From NCBI GenBank assembly GCA_039621445.1, contig CP154956.1:90526482-90590481 (forward strand): a stretch of 64,000 nucleotides of DNA. The letters run 5' to 3'. Of this stretch, positions 1 through 9,142 are shown piece by piece. This DNA comes from Euglena gracilis (taxonomy: Eukaryota > Euglenida > Euglenophyceae > Euglenales). The first letter of the stretch is position 1; the number at the start of each line of letters is the position of its first letter. Made by a program: the position numbers and the translations under genes. The notes beneath the pieces were generated by a model that saw nothing but the letters and a program-made list of their open reading frames with translations, was not told the origin of the DNA and searched no databases.

Positions 1-475
1 GGAAAATGCGTTTCGCATTTTTTCGCATTTTTGCGCATTTTTTGCGCATTTTTTCAAATTTTCCAAAAATGCGCATTTTTGCGCATTTTTTCGCATTTTT
101 TGCGCATTTTTTCGTTTTTTTCAGCGCATTTTTTTGCTTTTTGGCACATTTTTTTGTGATTTTCCAAGGTTTTCGCATTTTTTGGCCATTTTTTGCAATT
201 TTTTTGCAAAAATTTGAAATTTTTGACTTTTTTTGAAATTTACATTTTCCTCATTATTCTACATAATTTCTTCAAATTTGGTGCCATTTTTGCATGTTTT
301 TGGGTAATTTTTGCATTTTCGTGATTTTTGTGCATTTTTTCTCGGATTTTGCACATTTTTGCGCATTTTTTCCAAAAATGCGCATTTTTTGCGCATTTTT
401 TTGCGCATTTTTGCGCATTTTTGCGCATTTTTGCGCATTTTTTCCAAGGCCGGGCGAGCGCACTTTCCCCCCCCC
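1..475 (+). repeat. TGCGCA-rich dispersed repeat, copy 1
   Basis: Long T-tracts are punctuated by TGCGCATTTTT units, followed by an AT-rich centre (ACATTTTCCTCAT near 242) and a second TGCGCA block, ending in GGCCGGGCGAGCGC and a C-run. The whole unit recurs inverted at 12424-12849, and a diverged copy lies at 53077-53455. The apparent low-complexity frames across it are not genes. The left edge may be cut by the window start. Confidence 0.85.
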
Positions 476-639
476 CCCCGGGCTCGCCAATTCCCGCTTC
501 CCTTCCCTCCGACCCCCCTCCTCGTCTCTTCCCTCCCCTCCTTTCACCTCCTCTGCATTTTGGGCCAGTTTTGGGTATTCGGGGACCCCTGCGGCGGGTC
601 CGAGGGTGGCAGGTCGGGACCCAAAATTTTGAAAAAATT
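476..639. other. C/T-rich spacer, no gene seen
   Basis: A C-run, then CCCTCC-rich sequence and a GGGTCC-containing segment. No credible open frame with codon structure is visible. Confidence 0.6.
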
Positions 640-1244
640 TTTTTCGCTCAAAAACACTTTTTTTCACTTCAGAACATCAAAAAAAGTGTTTTTGAGCGGA
701 AAAAATTTTCCGACCCCTGCCCCCCCCTGGCTGGGGCCCGCCCCACTGGCCGGTGGACTTCGCCATTTTTGGGTCAAAAAGTCGAAAAAAATTGAAATTT
801 TTTTTTGCCCAAAACCATGATTTTTGACCTCCCGGACCCGAAAAAAGTGTTTTCGAGCCAAAAATGAACGTTTTTCGACCCGCCAGCGCCCCGTTTTGGG
901 CCACCAACCCATTGACTTTGGGTCAAAACCGGGTCAAAAAAGTCGAAAAAAATCAAAAACATTTTTTTTGCCCGAAACAATGTTTTTTGGTCTCCCGGAC
1001 CCGGAAAAACTGTTTTTGAGCCTAAAACGAGCGTTTTTCGACCCACCAGGGCCCCATTTTGGGCCGCCGACCTATTGACTTTGGGTCAAAACCGGGTCGA
1101 AAAAGTCGAAAAAATCGAAAAAAAATTTTTGCCCGAAACAATGTTTTTTGGCCTCCCGGACCCGGAAAAACCGTTTTTGAGCCGAAAACGAGCGTTTTTC
1201 GACCCGCCGGGCCGTGCCGGGCGCCGGGCTGGGCCGGAGCGGTG
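640..1244 (+). repeat. Diverged tandem repeat of about 162 bp
   Basis: At least three imperfect units carry, in order, a GGGTCAAAA/GTCGAAAA block, a GCCCGAAAC block, CCTCCCGGACCCG, TTTTTGAGCC and CGTTTTTCGACC. The spacing between matching points (912 to 1074, 930 to 1093) gives a period near 162 bp. A single inverted, diverged unit recurs at about 44430-44515, so the sequence also disperses. Period-3 frames inside it are repeat artefacts. Confidence 0.8.
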
Positions 1245-1335
1245 TCCCAAAGAGCTCAGCTCTACGTCACACCCTGGTCTGAAGGAGGCCATTAGCCAAA
1301 TGGGGGGGGGTGAGGGTATGTCATCGATTTCCTTT

Positions 1336-1405
1336 CAGGGCCCGTTTATGTCGGTCGATGTTCATTCAGGCGCCCGTTTATGTCGGTCGATTTCCATTCC
1401 AATTG
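1336..1405 (+). repeat. Short dispersed repeat (TTTATGTCGGTCGAT)
   Basis: Two tandem units of roughly GCCCGTTTATGTCGGTCGAT plus TTCCATTC. Related units lie at 2568-2637, where TTTATGTYAGTCGATTTCC occurs three times. Function unknown. Confidence 0.7.
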
Positions 1406-1570
1406 AAATCTGTTGCTGGTCAGATTGGTAATTTTTTGTGACTTTTGGACATTTTGTATTTCCCTTTTTTTCGAAATTTTTGGTCCTGTGGGGTTCTGGA
1501 GGCGCCATGGACCAGACAAAAAAAACAAATTTTGCGGCTCATTGCGGGAAATTGGTGATAGATTTTTTGG

Positions 1571-1628
1571 TGGTCGCTAGCGACTGGTTCCTAGCGACTG
1601 TGGTCGCTAGCGACTAGTCGCTAGCGAA
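1571..1628. repeat. Cluster of TCGCTAGCGA palindromes
   Basis: GTCGCTAGCGAC-type palindromes and half-palindromes are packed into 58 bp immediately left of the family A element at 1633. They lie outside its terminal repeat and its ATG duplication, so they are either older target sequence or a second nested foldback. Confidence 0.7.
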
Positions 1629-1632
1629 CATG

Positions 1633-1647
1633 GGAGGCTAGGCACAG

Positions 1648-1678
<31 letters not shown>

Positions 1679-2087
1679 CGGCGCGGGGGGGGGGGGCGGG
1701 GGGGGGGGGGGGGAGGGGGGTCCGAGGGCGGCCGCGCGGGCGGAACGCATCCTAAAATCGGTGATTTTCGGGTCCAAAAAGTGGTCATTTTTTTGCCATT
1801 TTTGGGCCATTTTTGACCAAAAAAGTGCTCATTTGGCCGCGCGCAGAGCGCGCGGCCCCCAAATTTGCCATTTTGGGTCCAAAAATGGTCATTTTTGGTC
1901 ATTTTTGGGCCTCAAAAAATCGCGATTTTTTTACCAAAAATTTTTTTCTTGGCTATGCTAGGCACAGGGGGGGGAGGGGGGGGTCCAGGGGGGGGCGAGC
2001 GGCCGCGCGGGCGGCCGCGCAGGGGCCGCGCGGGGGGGGGGGGAGGGGGGGGGTCCCGGACCCCCCCGAGCGGCGCGCCTAGCCTCC
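1633..2087 (+). mobile_element. Family A TIR element, copy 1 (non-autonomous, 3-bp TSD)
   Basis: Starts GGAGGCTAGGC and ends GCCTAGCCTCC, exact inverted repeats. The element is flanked by ATG (1630-1632) and ATG (2088-2090), a 3-bp target duplication. The interior consists of G-runs, GCGGCCGCGCGGGCG motifs and a TTTTTGGTC/CAAAAATGGTC segment shared with the copy at 9329-9799. There is no transposase frame. Three-base duplications occur in PIF/Harbinger and CACTA superfamilies among others, but these termini match neither canonical end, so the superfamily is open. Confidence 0.85.
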
Positions 2088-2090
2088 ATG

Positions 2091-2760
2091 GCTACTGACC
2101 ATTGGTGGTCGGGTTGGGGGTTTTGGAAGGCATTTGGGTGGGTTTCGAGTCATTTTCCTTCATATTTGATATTTGGATGAATTTGGGGGGGGGGTGGGAG
2201 GGGGAGCGGGTCAGGTGATCACAACTGAATTTTGGATGAATTTTGGATGGAATGGACGGAAGGACGGAACTTAAGATTATCATTTTTTGGCCCGATTCAA
2301 TTGTCATCGCTGGTCGTCTGAAAGAAAAGCTTTCTGGTGAGAGGTGGCAACTGTTAAAACCTGTTTTCTGGGCTCGACGCCTGCATGGAATTTCTATTGT
2401 TATTATTCAATTCTGTCAAAATGGAAGAAAAAAGAATTCAGAAAAATGAGAAAAAAGGTTGGTCGACATTAACGGATTTCAGGCTGAAATTGACAATGTC
2501 CCAAAACGGAACGAAAAGGCATTCAGAAAAAGGACACAAAAGTTGGTCGATTTCCATAACATCGGAATCCGTTTATGTCAGTCGATTTCCATTCAGGCGC
2601 CCGTTTATGTTAGTCGATTTCCATTCAGGTGCCTGTTAATGGGCTAAAAACCATTTTTTTGGCCATGTTTCCGTCCAGGCGGTTCGGTCGAATGAATTTC
2701 AAGACAGGTGTCGGGCCCAGACAAAATAGGTTTTTAGAAAAATCGACCGACACCAACAGA
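2091..2760. other. Spacer, no gene supported
   Basis: Mixed sequence with GGATGAATTTTGGATG units around 2170-2255 and TTTATGTCAGTCGATTTCC repeats at 2568-2637. Open frames are short and overlap these repeats. No splice-bounded coding block was seen. Confidence 0.5.
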
Positions 2761-2763
2761 TTC

Positions 2764-2815
2764 AGCAGGGGCGCCGGGCGGCTCGCTTCGCTCGCTCGCG
2801 CCCGGCGCCCCTGCT
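2764..2815. repeat. Strong GC hairpin
   Basis: Arms of 17 bp (AGCAGGGGCGCCGGGCG and its complement) enclose an 18-nt loop of GCTCGCTTCG type. The GGCGCC core is also found at the apex of the larger foldbacks at about 12008 and 15785. Confidence 0.85.
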
Positions 2816-3822
2816 AAATATGTTAGTGTCGGTCCATTTTTGTGTAGAAAAAGCAAAAATTGACCTTTTTCCTTGCAAAATGACCGTTTTTGGGGAAATT
2901 TTTTCGGGGGTGGTTCGGGTCACGGGGGGGGGGGGTCATGGGGGGGTCATAGGGGGGGTCCGGGGGAACACCACATTTTTGGTGGCCAAATTAGGAATTA
3001 CCGAACGAATTTTTTGGCGAAAATCCTGAAAGTAGGACCTAAAATTAGTATTTTTGGCACCAAATTAGGCATCACCATTCCAAATTTTGCAAAACTTATG
3101 CCTCAAGATTAGGAATCTACCTTAATATTTTGTCGAATGAGGCATCACCGGCCAAGTTTTTTTTCATAAGACAAATTGGCCGAGGGTGGGGTCACGGGGG
3201 TAACACCCCCTCTAAAGTTTTTTTTATCTGTGAAAGTATTTCCAAATCTGTGTTTTCTGGTGCAAAAAAATCATGCTTTCAACCCCCCCAAAAATGAATC
3301 CTCCAGAGATAAAAAATGAACTTTATTCTAAAAAAAAACCTTGCAAAAATTTTTCCCCCAAACCTCCAAGACGTTTTTTTTTTATTTAAAAAAACATGTT
3401 TTTTTTGTTGATTGCGGGCTTTTTTTTTGTTGGTTCTCCTTGTTGATTGCAGGCTCGCCCTGGCATGCCGACCGCATAGTGGGCATTTTTTTGTTTTTTT
3501 TCCAAAAAACAACAACGGAGCCCAAGCACCAGGGGGGGTCCCTATCAAGTTGAGAGCCAACCGAGGGGGGGGGGAGGGGGGGAGGGGTCTGGACTAACAA
3601 AATTTTATTGGAGAACCCAGGCACCGGGGGGGGGGGGTCCCACGGGACCCCTGTCGGGGTCCGAACTCACCCTCACCACCCCCTCAAAGTGTCCCCCCCA
3701 GTGGCCATTTTCCTTTGGCGCAAAAGGCCGAAGGCCAAAATTTGACCACCCCCCAAAGGGTCCCCCCTGCTAGAGTGGCCATTTTGGAGGTTAGGCAGTA
3801 AGGGGGGGGGGGGCTGCGGACC
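2816..3822. other. G-run and T-run spacer, no gene seen
   Basis: Contains repeated GGGGTC blocks near 2925-2965, a GTTGATTGC(G/A)GGCT duplication near 3407-3453, and C/G-rich stretches to 3820. No frame shows coding character. Confidence 0.5.
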
Positions 3823-3918
3823 CCCCGGTGAACTTCACCGGTGAACATTTACCGGAGGGGGGGGGTGCTTTCGGCGGTGAAATTCACCGGTGAAGTTCAC
3901 CGGTGAACTTCACCGTTT
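3823..3918. repeat. GGTGAASTTCACC palindrome array
   Basis: The 13-bp palindrome GGTGAACTTCACC and close variants are repeated head to tail with CCGG linkers. The same motif recurs at 6041-6128. It could be a foldback remnant or a multimerised protein-binding site, and the sequence alone does not decide. Confidence 0.75.
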
Positions 3919-4012
3919 TGATGGTTGGTGTGAAATTTTCATGGGCAGGGTATACGGGTCGTTTTTAAGCAAGTCGTTTTTCAACATCGTTTTTTCCCAA
4001 TCCGACAAAAAG

Positions 4013-4850
4013 GGGGGAGCACACGGCTGGCCGACGGCTGGCCGACGGCTGGCCGACGGCGTGACGGAAGCTGGGTCAGATTGTCTATCTCATATGGGTA
4101 GCAAATGCCTAATTTGGCGTGAAATTGCTAATTTTGAGGAAGAAATTCCTAATTTCATGTGTAAATTCCTAATTTTGAGTGGTCCTAATTTCATGTGTAA
4201 ATTCCTAATTTTGAGTGGCAAATGCCTAATTTTGGGTGTAAAATCCCATTTTCATGTGGAAAATGCACAATTTTGGCTGGCATGAGTGGTAAATACATAT
4301 TTCGGGGTGAAAATTGCTTAATTTCAGCACCTAATGCCTGAATTTGGTGTACAAATGTTTCATGTTGGGTGCCAAATCTTAATTTCGGATGTTTGTTTTG
4401 AATTATCTTTCGAATTCTACAAAAGAGGGGCTACAATTTTGAGTCACTTGAAACCATTTCACACAATATTTGAGTCTTTTTTCGTCCATTATTAGGTAAA
4501 TTTTGCCAGTGGGACACCAGCGGAGCATTTTTTAGTCATTCGAATTCTATGTAGGCAATAACCGTTCACAATGGCTCTAGAATGACCCTTCCCCAAAAAA
4601 GGCCGAAATGGTCAAAATTGGTCAAAAAAGTCTAAAATTGGCAAAATTGACAAAAATTGATGAAAAAAATGACTTCAAATGGGCAAAAATGCAGCCTCCA
4701 CCAACGATGAACATGACCTTGAAGGGAGATTGGCGGTGAAATTGTTTTTACATTGCAAGGCTGTGGCTCGGGTCATTTTCCTGTGAGTCACACAGCTGGC
4801 CGACGGCTGGCCGACGGCTGGCCGACGGCTGGCCGACGGCGTGCTCCCCC
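4013..4850 (+). mobile_element. Family B TIR element, copy 1 (non-autonomous, 3-bp TSD)
   Basis: Ends are GGGGGAGCAC and GTGCTCCCCC, with AAG on both sides (4010-4012 and 4851-4853). Just inside each end is an 11-bp tandem array, GGCTGGCCGAC, with three units on the left and four on the right. The left interior (4090-4400) is a diverged array of CCTAATTT units joined by TGTAAATT or GGCAAATG. The right interior contains ATTGGCAAAATTGACAAAA. There is no transposase frame. The second copy (8082-8980) is inverted. Confidence 0.9.
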
Positions 4851-4853
4851 AAG

Positions 4854-5195
4854 AAAACCGCCGAGCCAACATTCCCGACAACGCACCGACAGCGACCGCT
4901 GAAAACCATCTACGTGGTTGCGAAGTAGCGCCGTGTTTATTTTTTTTCTTAATCACGCCCCCCCCTGAGAAAAGAAAATTAATCCTTTTGTGATAAAGTT
5001 GCTGCCGCCCAAAAACAGCTACGAAGCAACGCCCTTTCGACGGCACAGACCCCACGCTATTGCAACATTTGGACGGGAAAAAAAGTGCCACAAGGTTTCC
5101 ATTTTCCCAGAAAGACTTTCCAAGAATGTGCCAGGCAGAAGACAAATTTGGGCACCTGTGGCCAAAGCTGAAAGTTTTGGGCCACACAAAACACA
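4854..5195. other. Spacer between element B and minisatellite
   Basis: Of moderate GC content. A minus-strand frame at about 4855-5090 has varied composition and could be decayed coding sequence, but no splice sites or stop arrangement make it convincing. Nothing else is seen. Confidence 0.4.
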
Positions 5196-5392
5196 GAAAG
5201 TGCCCAAAATTGGGCACTTTCTGGCACAAAGCTGGCCAGCACATCTGGGCACATTTTGGGCACTTTCTGTGGCACAAAACTGGCCAGCACATCTGCCCCA
5301 AAACTGGGCACCACATCTGGCCCAAAACTGGCCAGGACGGTCTGGCCCAAAACTGGACACCACCTGTGGCCCAAAACTGGCCACCACCCATT
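5196..5392 (+). repeat. CAAAACTGGCCA minisatellite
   Basis: Successive variants of GGCCCAAAACTGGCCAGCAC (GGCACAAAACTGGCCAGC, CCCAAAACTGGGCACC and similar) spaced about 25-30 bp apart. The repeat-driven frames on both strands are not taken as genes. Confidence 0.8.
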
Positions 5393-5412
5393 CACAGATT
5401 TTAGGAATGTGA

Positions 5413-5784
5413 ATGCCAAAACCTTTGGGACAGGGAAAATTGGAATGGCTTTTGGAAAAGGGAAACCAAAAGGCAGCAGGAGGCAAACAATGCGTGGTGC
5501 AACGTTCAAAACCAAGTTACAATGCAGACGTTCTACAATTAGAATCAAGCTTTTGTCTGCCTGGGTGGCAACATAAAGTTGCGAATAAAATTTGCCTGCA
5601 CCAGCAGGACTTCTTCTGCCTGCGCCAGCAGGGCTTCTTCTGCCTGCACCAGCAGGACTTGTTGCACCAGCAGGACAAGACGATAATTGAACTCTTGATA
5701 CTTGTGATGACCCCACCAGGGACTTTCAATTGTCCCTCATGTTGTGTGCGGAAAAAAAGTAGACACTCAGACAAAAAGATCTAA
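5413..5784 (+). CDS. Possible small protein with Q/F-rich repeats
   Basis: An open frame of 123 codons starts at an ATG just after the minisatellite. Residues 1-60 are of mixed composition. Residues about 62-90 are three imperfect repeats of CLHQQDFF type encoded by a 27-30 bp DNA repeat (5594-5683). The tail is rich in Lys and Arg, with a CPSCC pair. I recognise no family. The repeat-encoded part suggests chance openness, while the first half has more normal codon variety. It may be an exon rather than a whole gene. Confidence 0.25.
   Translation: MPKPLGQGKLEWLLEKGNQKAAGGKQCVVQRSKPSYNADVLQLESSFCLPGWQHKVANKICLHQQDFFCLRQQGFFCLHQQDLLHQQDKTIIELLILVMTPPGTFNCPSCCVRKKSRHSDKKI
5594..5683 (+). repeat. 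CACCAGCAGGACTTCTTCTGC tandem repeat
   Basis: Three and a half units of GCCTGCACCAGCAGGACTTC-like sequence with few mismatches, lying within the possible frame at 5413-5784. Confidence 0.85.
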
Positions 5785-6040
5785 ATTAAGAATTTAGTAC
5801 TTCTTAACTCGCGATGTCATTTCGACCGTAATCTATACGTTTTTTTTGCTCTTTGACCATTAAACACCTCGGAAACCGGTTTCCAACAAATAAACGTCAT
5901 CCCTGTTCATGGGTGAAATTTTGCTCCTTTCCTCTCAAAATGGTCATTTTGAGGTTGATGCTTCATGAAATTTTATCGAAATTTCCGAAAACTTGCCCAA
6001 AATGTCATTTTTTGGCCATTTTTGGCCAAAAGGTGCTCTC

Positions 6041-6128
6041 TTGGTGAACTTCACCGGTGAAGTTCACCGATGGGTAGGCAGAGGGGTCCGGGACCCCCCG
6101 GTGAACTTTCAAACGGTGAACTTCACCA
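6041..6128. repeat. Second GGTGAASTTCACC palindrome cluster
   Basis: Contains GGTGAACTTCACCGGTGAAG, then after a GGGTCC...GGACCC inverted pair, CGGTGAACTTT and ACGGTGAACTTCACC. Related to the array at 3823-3918. Confidence 0.75.
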
Positions 6129-6378
6129 TGGGGGGGGGGAGGGGGGTCAAAATGACCAAAGTCTACTGCCTGATCCTTTGGGGTCCCACGGTGCCTGGAG
6201 GGTGGCCACTTTGAGGGGGGGTGAGGGTAACCAGACAAGGGGGGAGTCGGGACCCGAACTTGACTGCCTAGCCCCCAACGTTTTTTTAAAAAAACACCAA
6301 GGAAAACATCCAAAAAAACAAAAGGGATATTGAAGATACTTTAAAACAATTCCATGTTTTTCCCTTCAGAGAACCGGG

Positions 6379-6552
6379 ATGAATATGGACATCGTTGCAT
6401 TCAAGTATGATGGAGCCTCCAATGCTCATTGCGTTGCATCACCCCCCAGCAAGGATGGTGGCGCTAAGACTGGTCCCAGGAGTCTCCAGAAAGGGCAGAG
6501 TGGCGATGCACTGCTGGAAGTGGAGACACCGGTGCAATCCTTTCTTTTTTGA
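6379..6552 (+). CDS. Possible 57-codon exon or small gene
   Basis: An ATG at 6379 lies nine bases after a CCCTTCAG acceptor-like site and opens 57 codons to TGA at 6550. The product begins MNMDIVAFKYDGASN and continues hydrophilic, with no membrane segment or motif. Codon use is varied and free of homopolymers, unlike most frames in this region. No partner exon was identified, so it could be one exon of a longer gene or a chance frame. Confidence 0.3.
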   Translation: MNMDIVAFKYDGASNAHCVASPPSKDGGAKTGPRSLQKGQSGDALLEVETPVQSFLF

Positions 6553-6911
6553 ACCCCTTGCAAATTTGATGATGATCAACAGCCAACAAAACTGCTTTGT
6601 GGATTTGGTCCTAGGTCCGAAGGTGCCACCATCCCCCCCCCCCCTTGCTATTCCCATGGGCCATGAACCAACCAAGATAGATCTAAAAGGCCACCAAAAA
6701 TGCAAAAGTGAAGCTTTTTTTGTTCACCTATGGTACCAAAAACAAACCAAATAATTCCCTTTCTCTCTCTTTGTTCCAAGAATCCTTTGCAAAAAGGACA
6801 ATCCCCCCCCTTATTGTCCCTGGGCCCTGGACGACAATAGGGAAAAGAGCCTGTTTTAAACAACTTGTTTAAAAACATCCCGGGAACCTTGACACCATGG
6901 CTAGCTGGCAG

Positions 6912-7112
6912 TTCAGTTGTTGGGGAGTGGAGGTCACGATGGGTCACCGGGGGGGATTCCCCTTTTTGGGTCCAAACACCTGTCGTCCCCTTGCACATTT
7001 GGCTCAAATAAATTCAGTTGTTGGGGAGTGGAGGTCACGATGGGTCACCGGGGGGGATTCCCCTTTTTGGGTCCAAACACCTGCCGTCCCCTTGCACATT
7101 TGGCTCAAAAAG
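6912..7112 (+). repeat. Two-copy 101-bp tandem duplication
   Basis: The block starting TTCAGTTGTTGGGGAGTGGA is repeated almost exactly after 101 bp (6912 and 7013). The copies differ at only a few positions, so the duplication is recent. Confidence 0.95.
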
Positions 7113-7414
7113 GGCTCTTTCCGGGTCATTAGGGGCTAGGCGCGCGGATTGGCCAAGTACGGGACCCCTCCCTCCCCCTCGCACAACCGACCCCCCCCCC
7201 CCAACCCCGTCGCTATGCCAAGCTCTCCCAAAAAAGAAATTCGCAAAAATGCAATTTTTTGAGGGGTCAAAAGGAACCCAAAATAGTCGTTTCTAGACAA
7301 AAAAAAGGGCCACGCGCATTCATCACACGGCCGGAATCGTCAAAATTTAAGCGAAAAATGACCACAAAAATGACCCAAAAACTTTTTTTTCCGACTCAAA
7401 AGTCACGATTCTAG

Positions 7415-7438
7415 GCTGCGCGCCGCGGCGCGCAGCCA
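7415..7438. repeat. Perfect 24-bp GC palindrome
   Basis: GGCTGCGCGCCG followed by its exact complement, with no loop. It lies between CTA and CACC in otherwise T-rich sequence. Confidence 0.85.
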
Positions 7439-8081
7439 CCTATTGACCCCTCCCCCACCCTGTGCCTATCCTGGCGCATTTTCCTCGACCCGCCAGGTCC
7501 GATTTGCGTCAGGAGGGTCACAGGACTGCGCCCCAAAAGGATTTTATGTTTCTTTATTCAAAAAAAAACAGCAAAAACAAAAGGGGGGAAATGATGTGAC
7601 CAAATTTTGTTTTGATTTCAAGGGTAAACTCGGGATGGGCAATTTTTTTTCTTCAAAAAAACATAACATGAAAATAAAAAAAATCATAACTTTTTTGGTC
7701 AGATTAAGAAAAAAATGTGGACAAGAACAATTTGGGGGTGGTTCGGGACGGGGGGGACGCGCGCGGGGGGGGGGGGAGGGGAACTGTGGCCCAACTGCCC
7801 CACACGTTTTCTTTGGCGTAACCCAAATTTGCATGAAATTTTTCATTGGTAAACCAAAAAATGTGTCCGGCCAAAACCCAGGACGCGGGGGGACGCAGGG
7901 GGAACACCTCCTTTTGGTCGCTTTTCACCAAACCAATTTACTTGTTGAAACCATCCAAATTCTCCCTTGGCATGGTCCAAATCGGAAAAAAAAGGTCAAG
8001 ATTTGAGTGAAATGTTTTTGCCTAGGGCCCTCGATGGCGTTTCTTTATTTTAGATTTTTTTTTAAAAAAGTGCATTTGTTT
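7439..8081. other. Spacer with A-runs and G-runs, no gene supported
   Basis: An open frame of 187 codons crosses this stretch, but it is built from poly-Lys (A-runs), poly-Gly/Arg (G-runs) and Pro-rich segments. I do not count it as a gene. Confidence 0.5.
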
Positions 8082-8980
8082 GGGGGAGCACGCTGTCGGC
8101 CAGCCGTCGGCCAGCCGTCGGCCAGCCGTGTGACTCACAGGAAAATGACCCGAGCCACAGCCTTGCAATGCAGAAGCAATTTCGCTGTCAATCTCCCTTC
8201 TAGGTCATGTTCATCGTTGGTGGAGGCTGCATTTTCGCCATTTGTGTTAATTTTTAGCCAATTTTTGTCAATTTTGCCAACTTTGGACTTTTTTTTTTGA
8301 CCAATTCTGGCCATATCGGCCTATTTTTGGGTCATTCTCTAGTCATTGAGTATTCGAATGACTGAAAATTGCTCAACGAGTGTCCCATTTTCAACGAACT
8401 GGCAAAAATTCACCTAATAATGGAGAAAAAAGGGCTCAAATTTTGTGTGAAATGGTTTCAAGCAACTAAAAATTGCTCAAAGTGGCTCCCTTGTAGAATT
8501 CAAAAATATAACTCAAAATGCCGCTGTAATTGAGCAAATTTCTGCCCAAAACATACATTTGCCACTCATGCCACCCAAAATTGTGTATTGTCCACCCGAA
8601 AATAGGAGTTTTCACCAAATTTACCCAGAATTAGGCGTTTGCCAACCCGAATTTGGACATCCCCCCCCCAAATTAGGCATTTCCCGTTAAAAATTAAGAA
8701 CCTTTTTGTCAACTTGGAATTTGCCACCCAAAATAGGCACCCAAATTTCAGTACTTTTACACCCGAAATTGGGCAATTGCCACTCAAAATTTAGGAATTT
8801 ACACATGAAATCGGGAATTTGGTCCTCAAGATAGGAATTGGCACACAAAATTGGGAATTTGCCTCTCAAAATTCTGAGCTGGCACACCAAATTAGGCATT
8901 TGCCACCCAAAGTTAGCAAAACAAAAGACCCGGTTTCCGTCACGCCGTCGGCCAGCCGTCGGCCAGCCGTGTGCTCCCCC
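8082..8980 (-). mobile_element. Family B TIR element, copy 2 (inverted)
   Basis: The same ends as 4013-4850 (GGGGGAGCAC...GTGCTCCCCC), flanked by TTT at 8079-8081 and 8981-8983. Arrays of GTCGGCCAGCC lie inside both ends, with three units left and two right. The order of internal blocks (GTGACTCACAGGAAAATGACC next to one end, CCTAATTT array next to the other) shows that it is the reverse orientation of copy 1. There is no coding capacity. Confidence 0.9.
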
Positions 8981-9142
8981 TTTGACTTCATGAAAACGAG
9001 TTGCCACCTATGTTTCACACTGACAAAAAATCACAATACCATGCCCCCAACCTTTACCAGAAAAAAGGGGGGGGCGGACGCCGGTTATATCCAAAACCCG
9101 GCGTTCTGGACCCCGGGGTTTGGACAAAACCGGCGTTCCTAA

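Noticed and set aside
272-820. Several overlapping frames of 130-170 codons
   Set aside because: Repeat-derived F/H/A-rich translations with no consistent frame between repeat copies.
4090-4400. Regularly spaced short repeats resembling a CRISPR array
   Set aside because: Repeats are diverged and spacers are of the same sequence family. They are the body of a TIR element in eukaryotic DNA.
4675-5391. 238-codon minus-strand frame
   Set aside because: It runs through the family B element end and the CAAAACTGGCCA minisatellite. Only a short middle section has normal composition.
7443-8006. 187-codon open frame
   Set aside because: Composed of Pro, Lys and Gly/Arg stretches from C-, A- and G-runs. 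No splice signals or domain.
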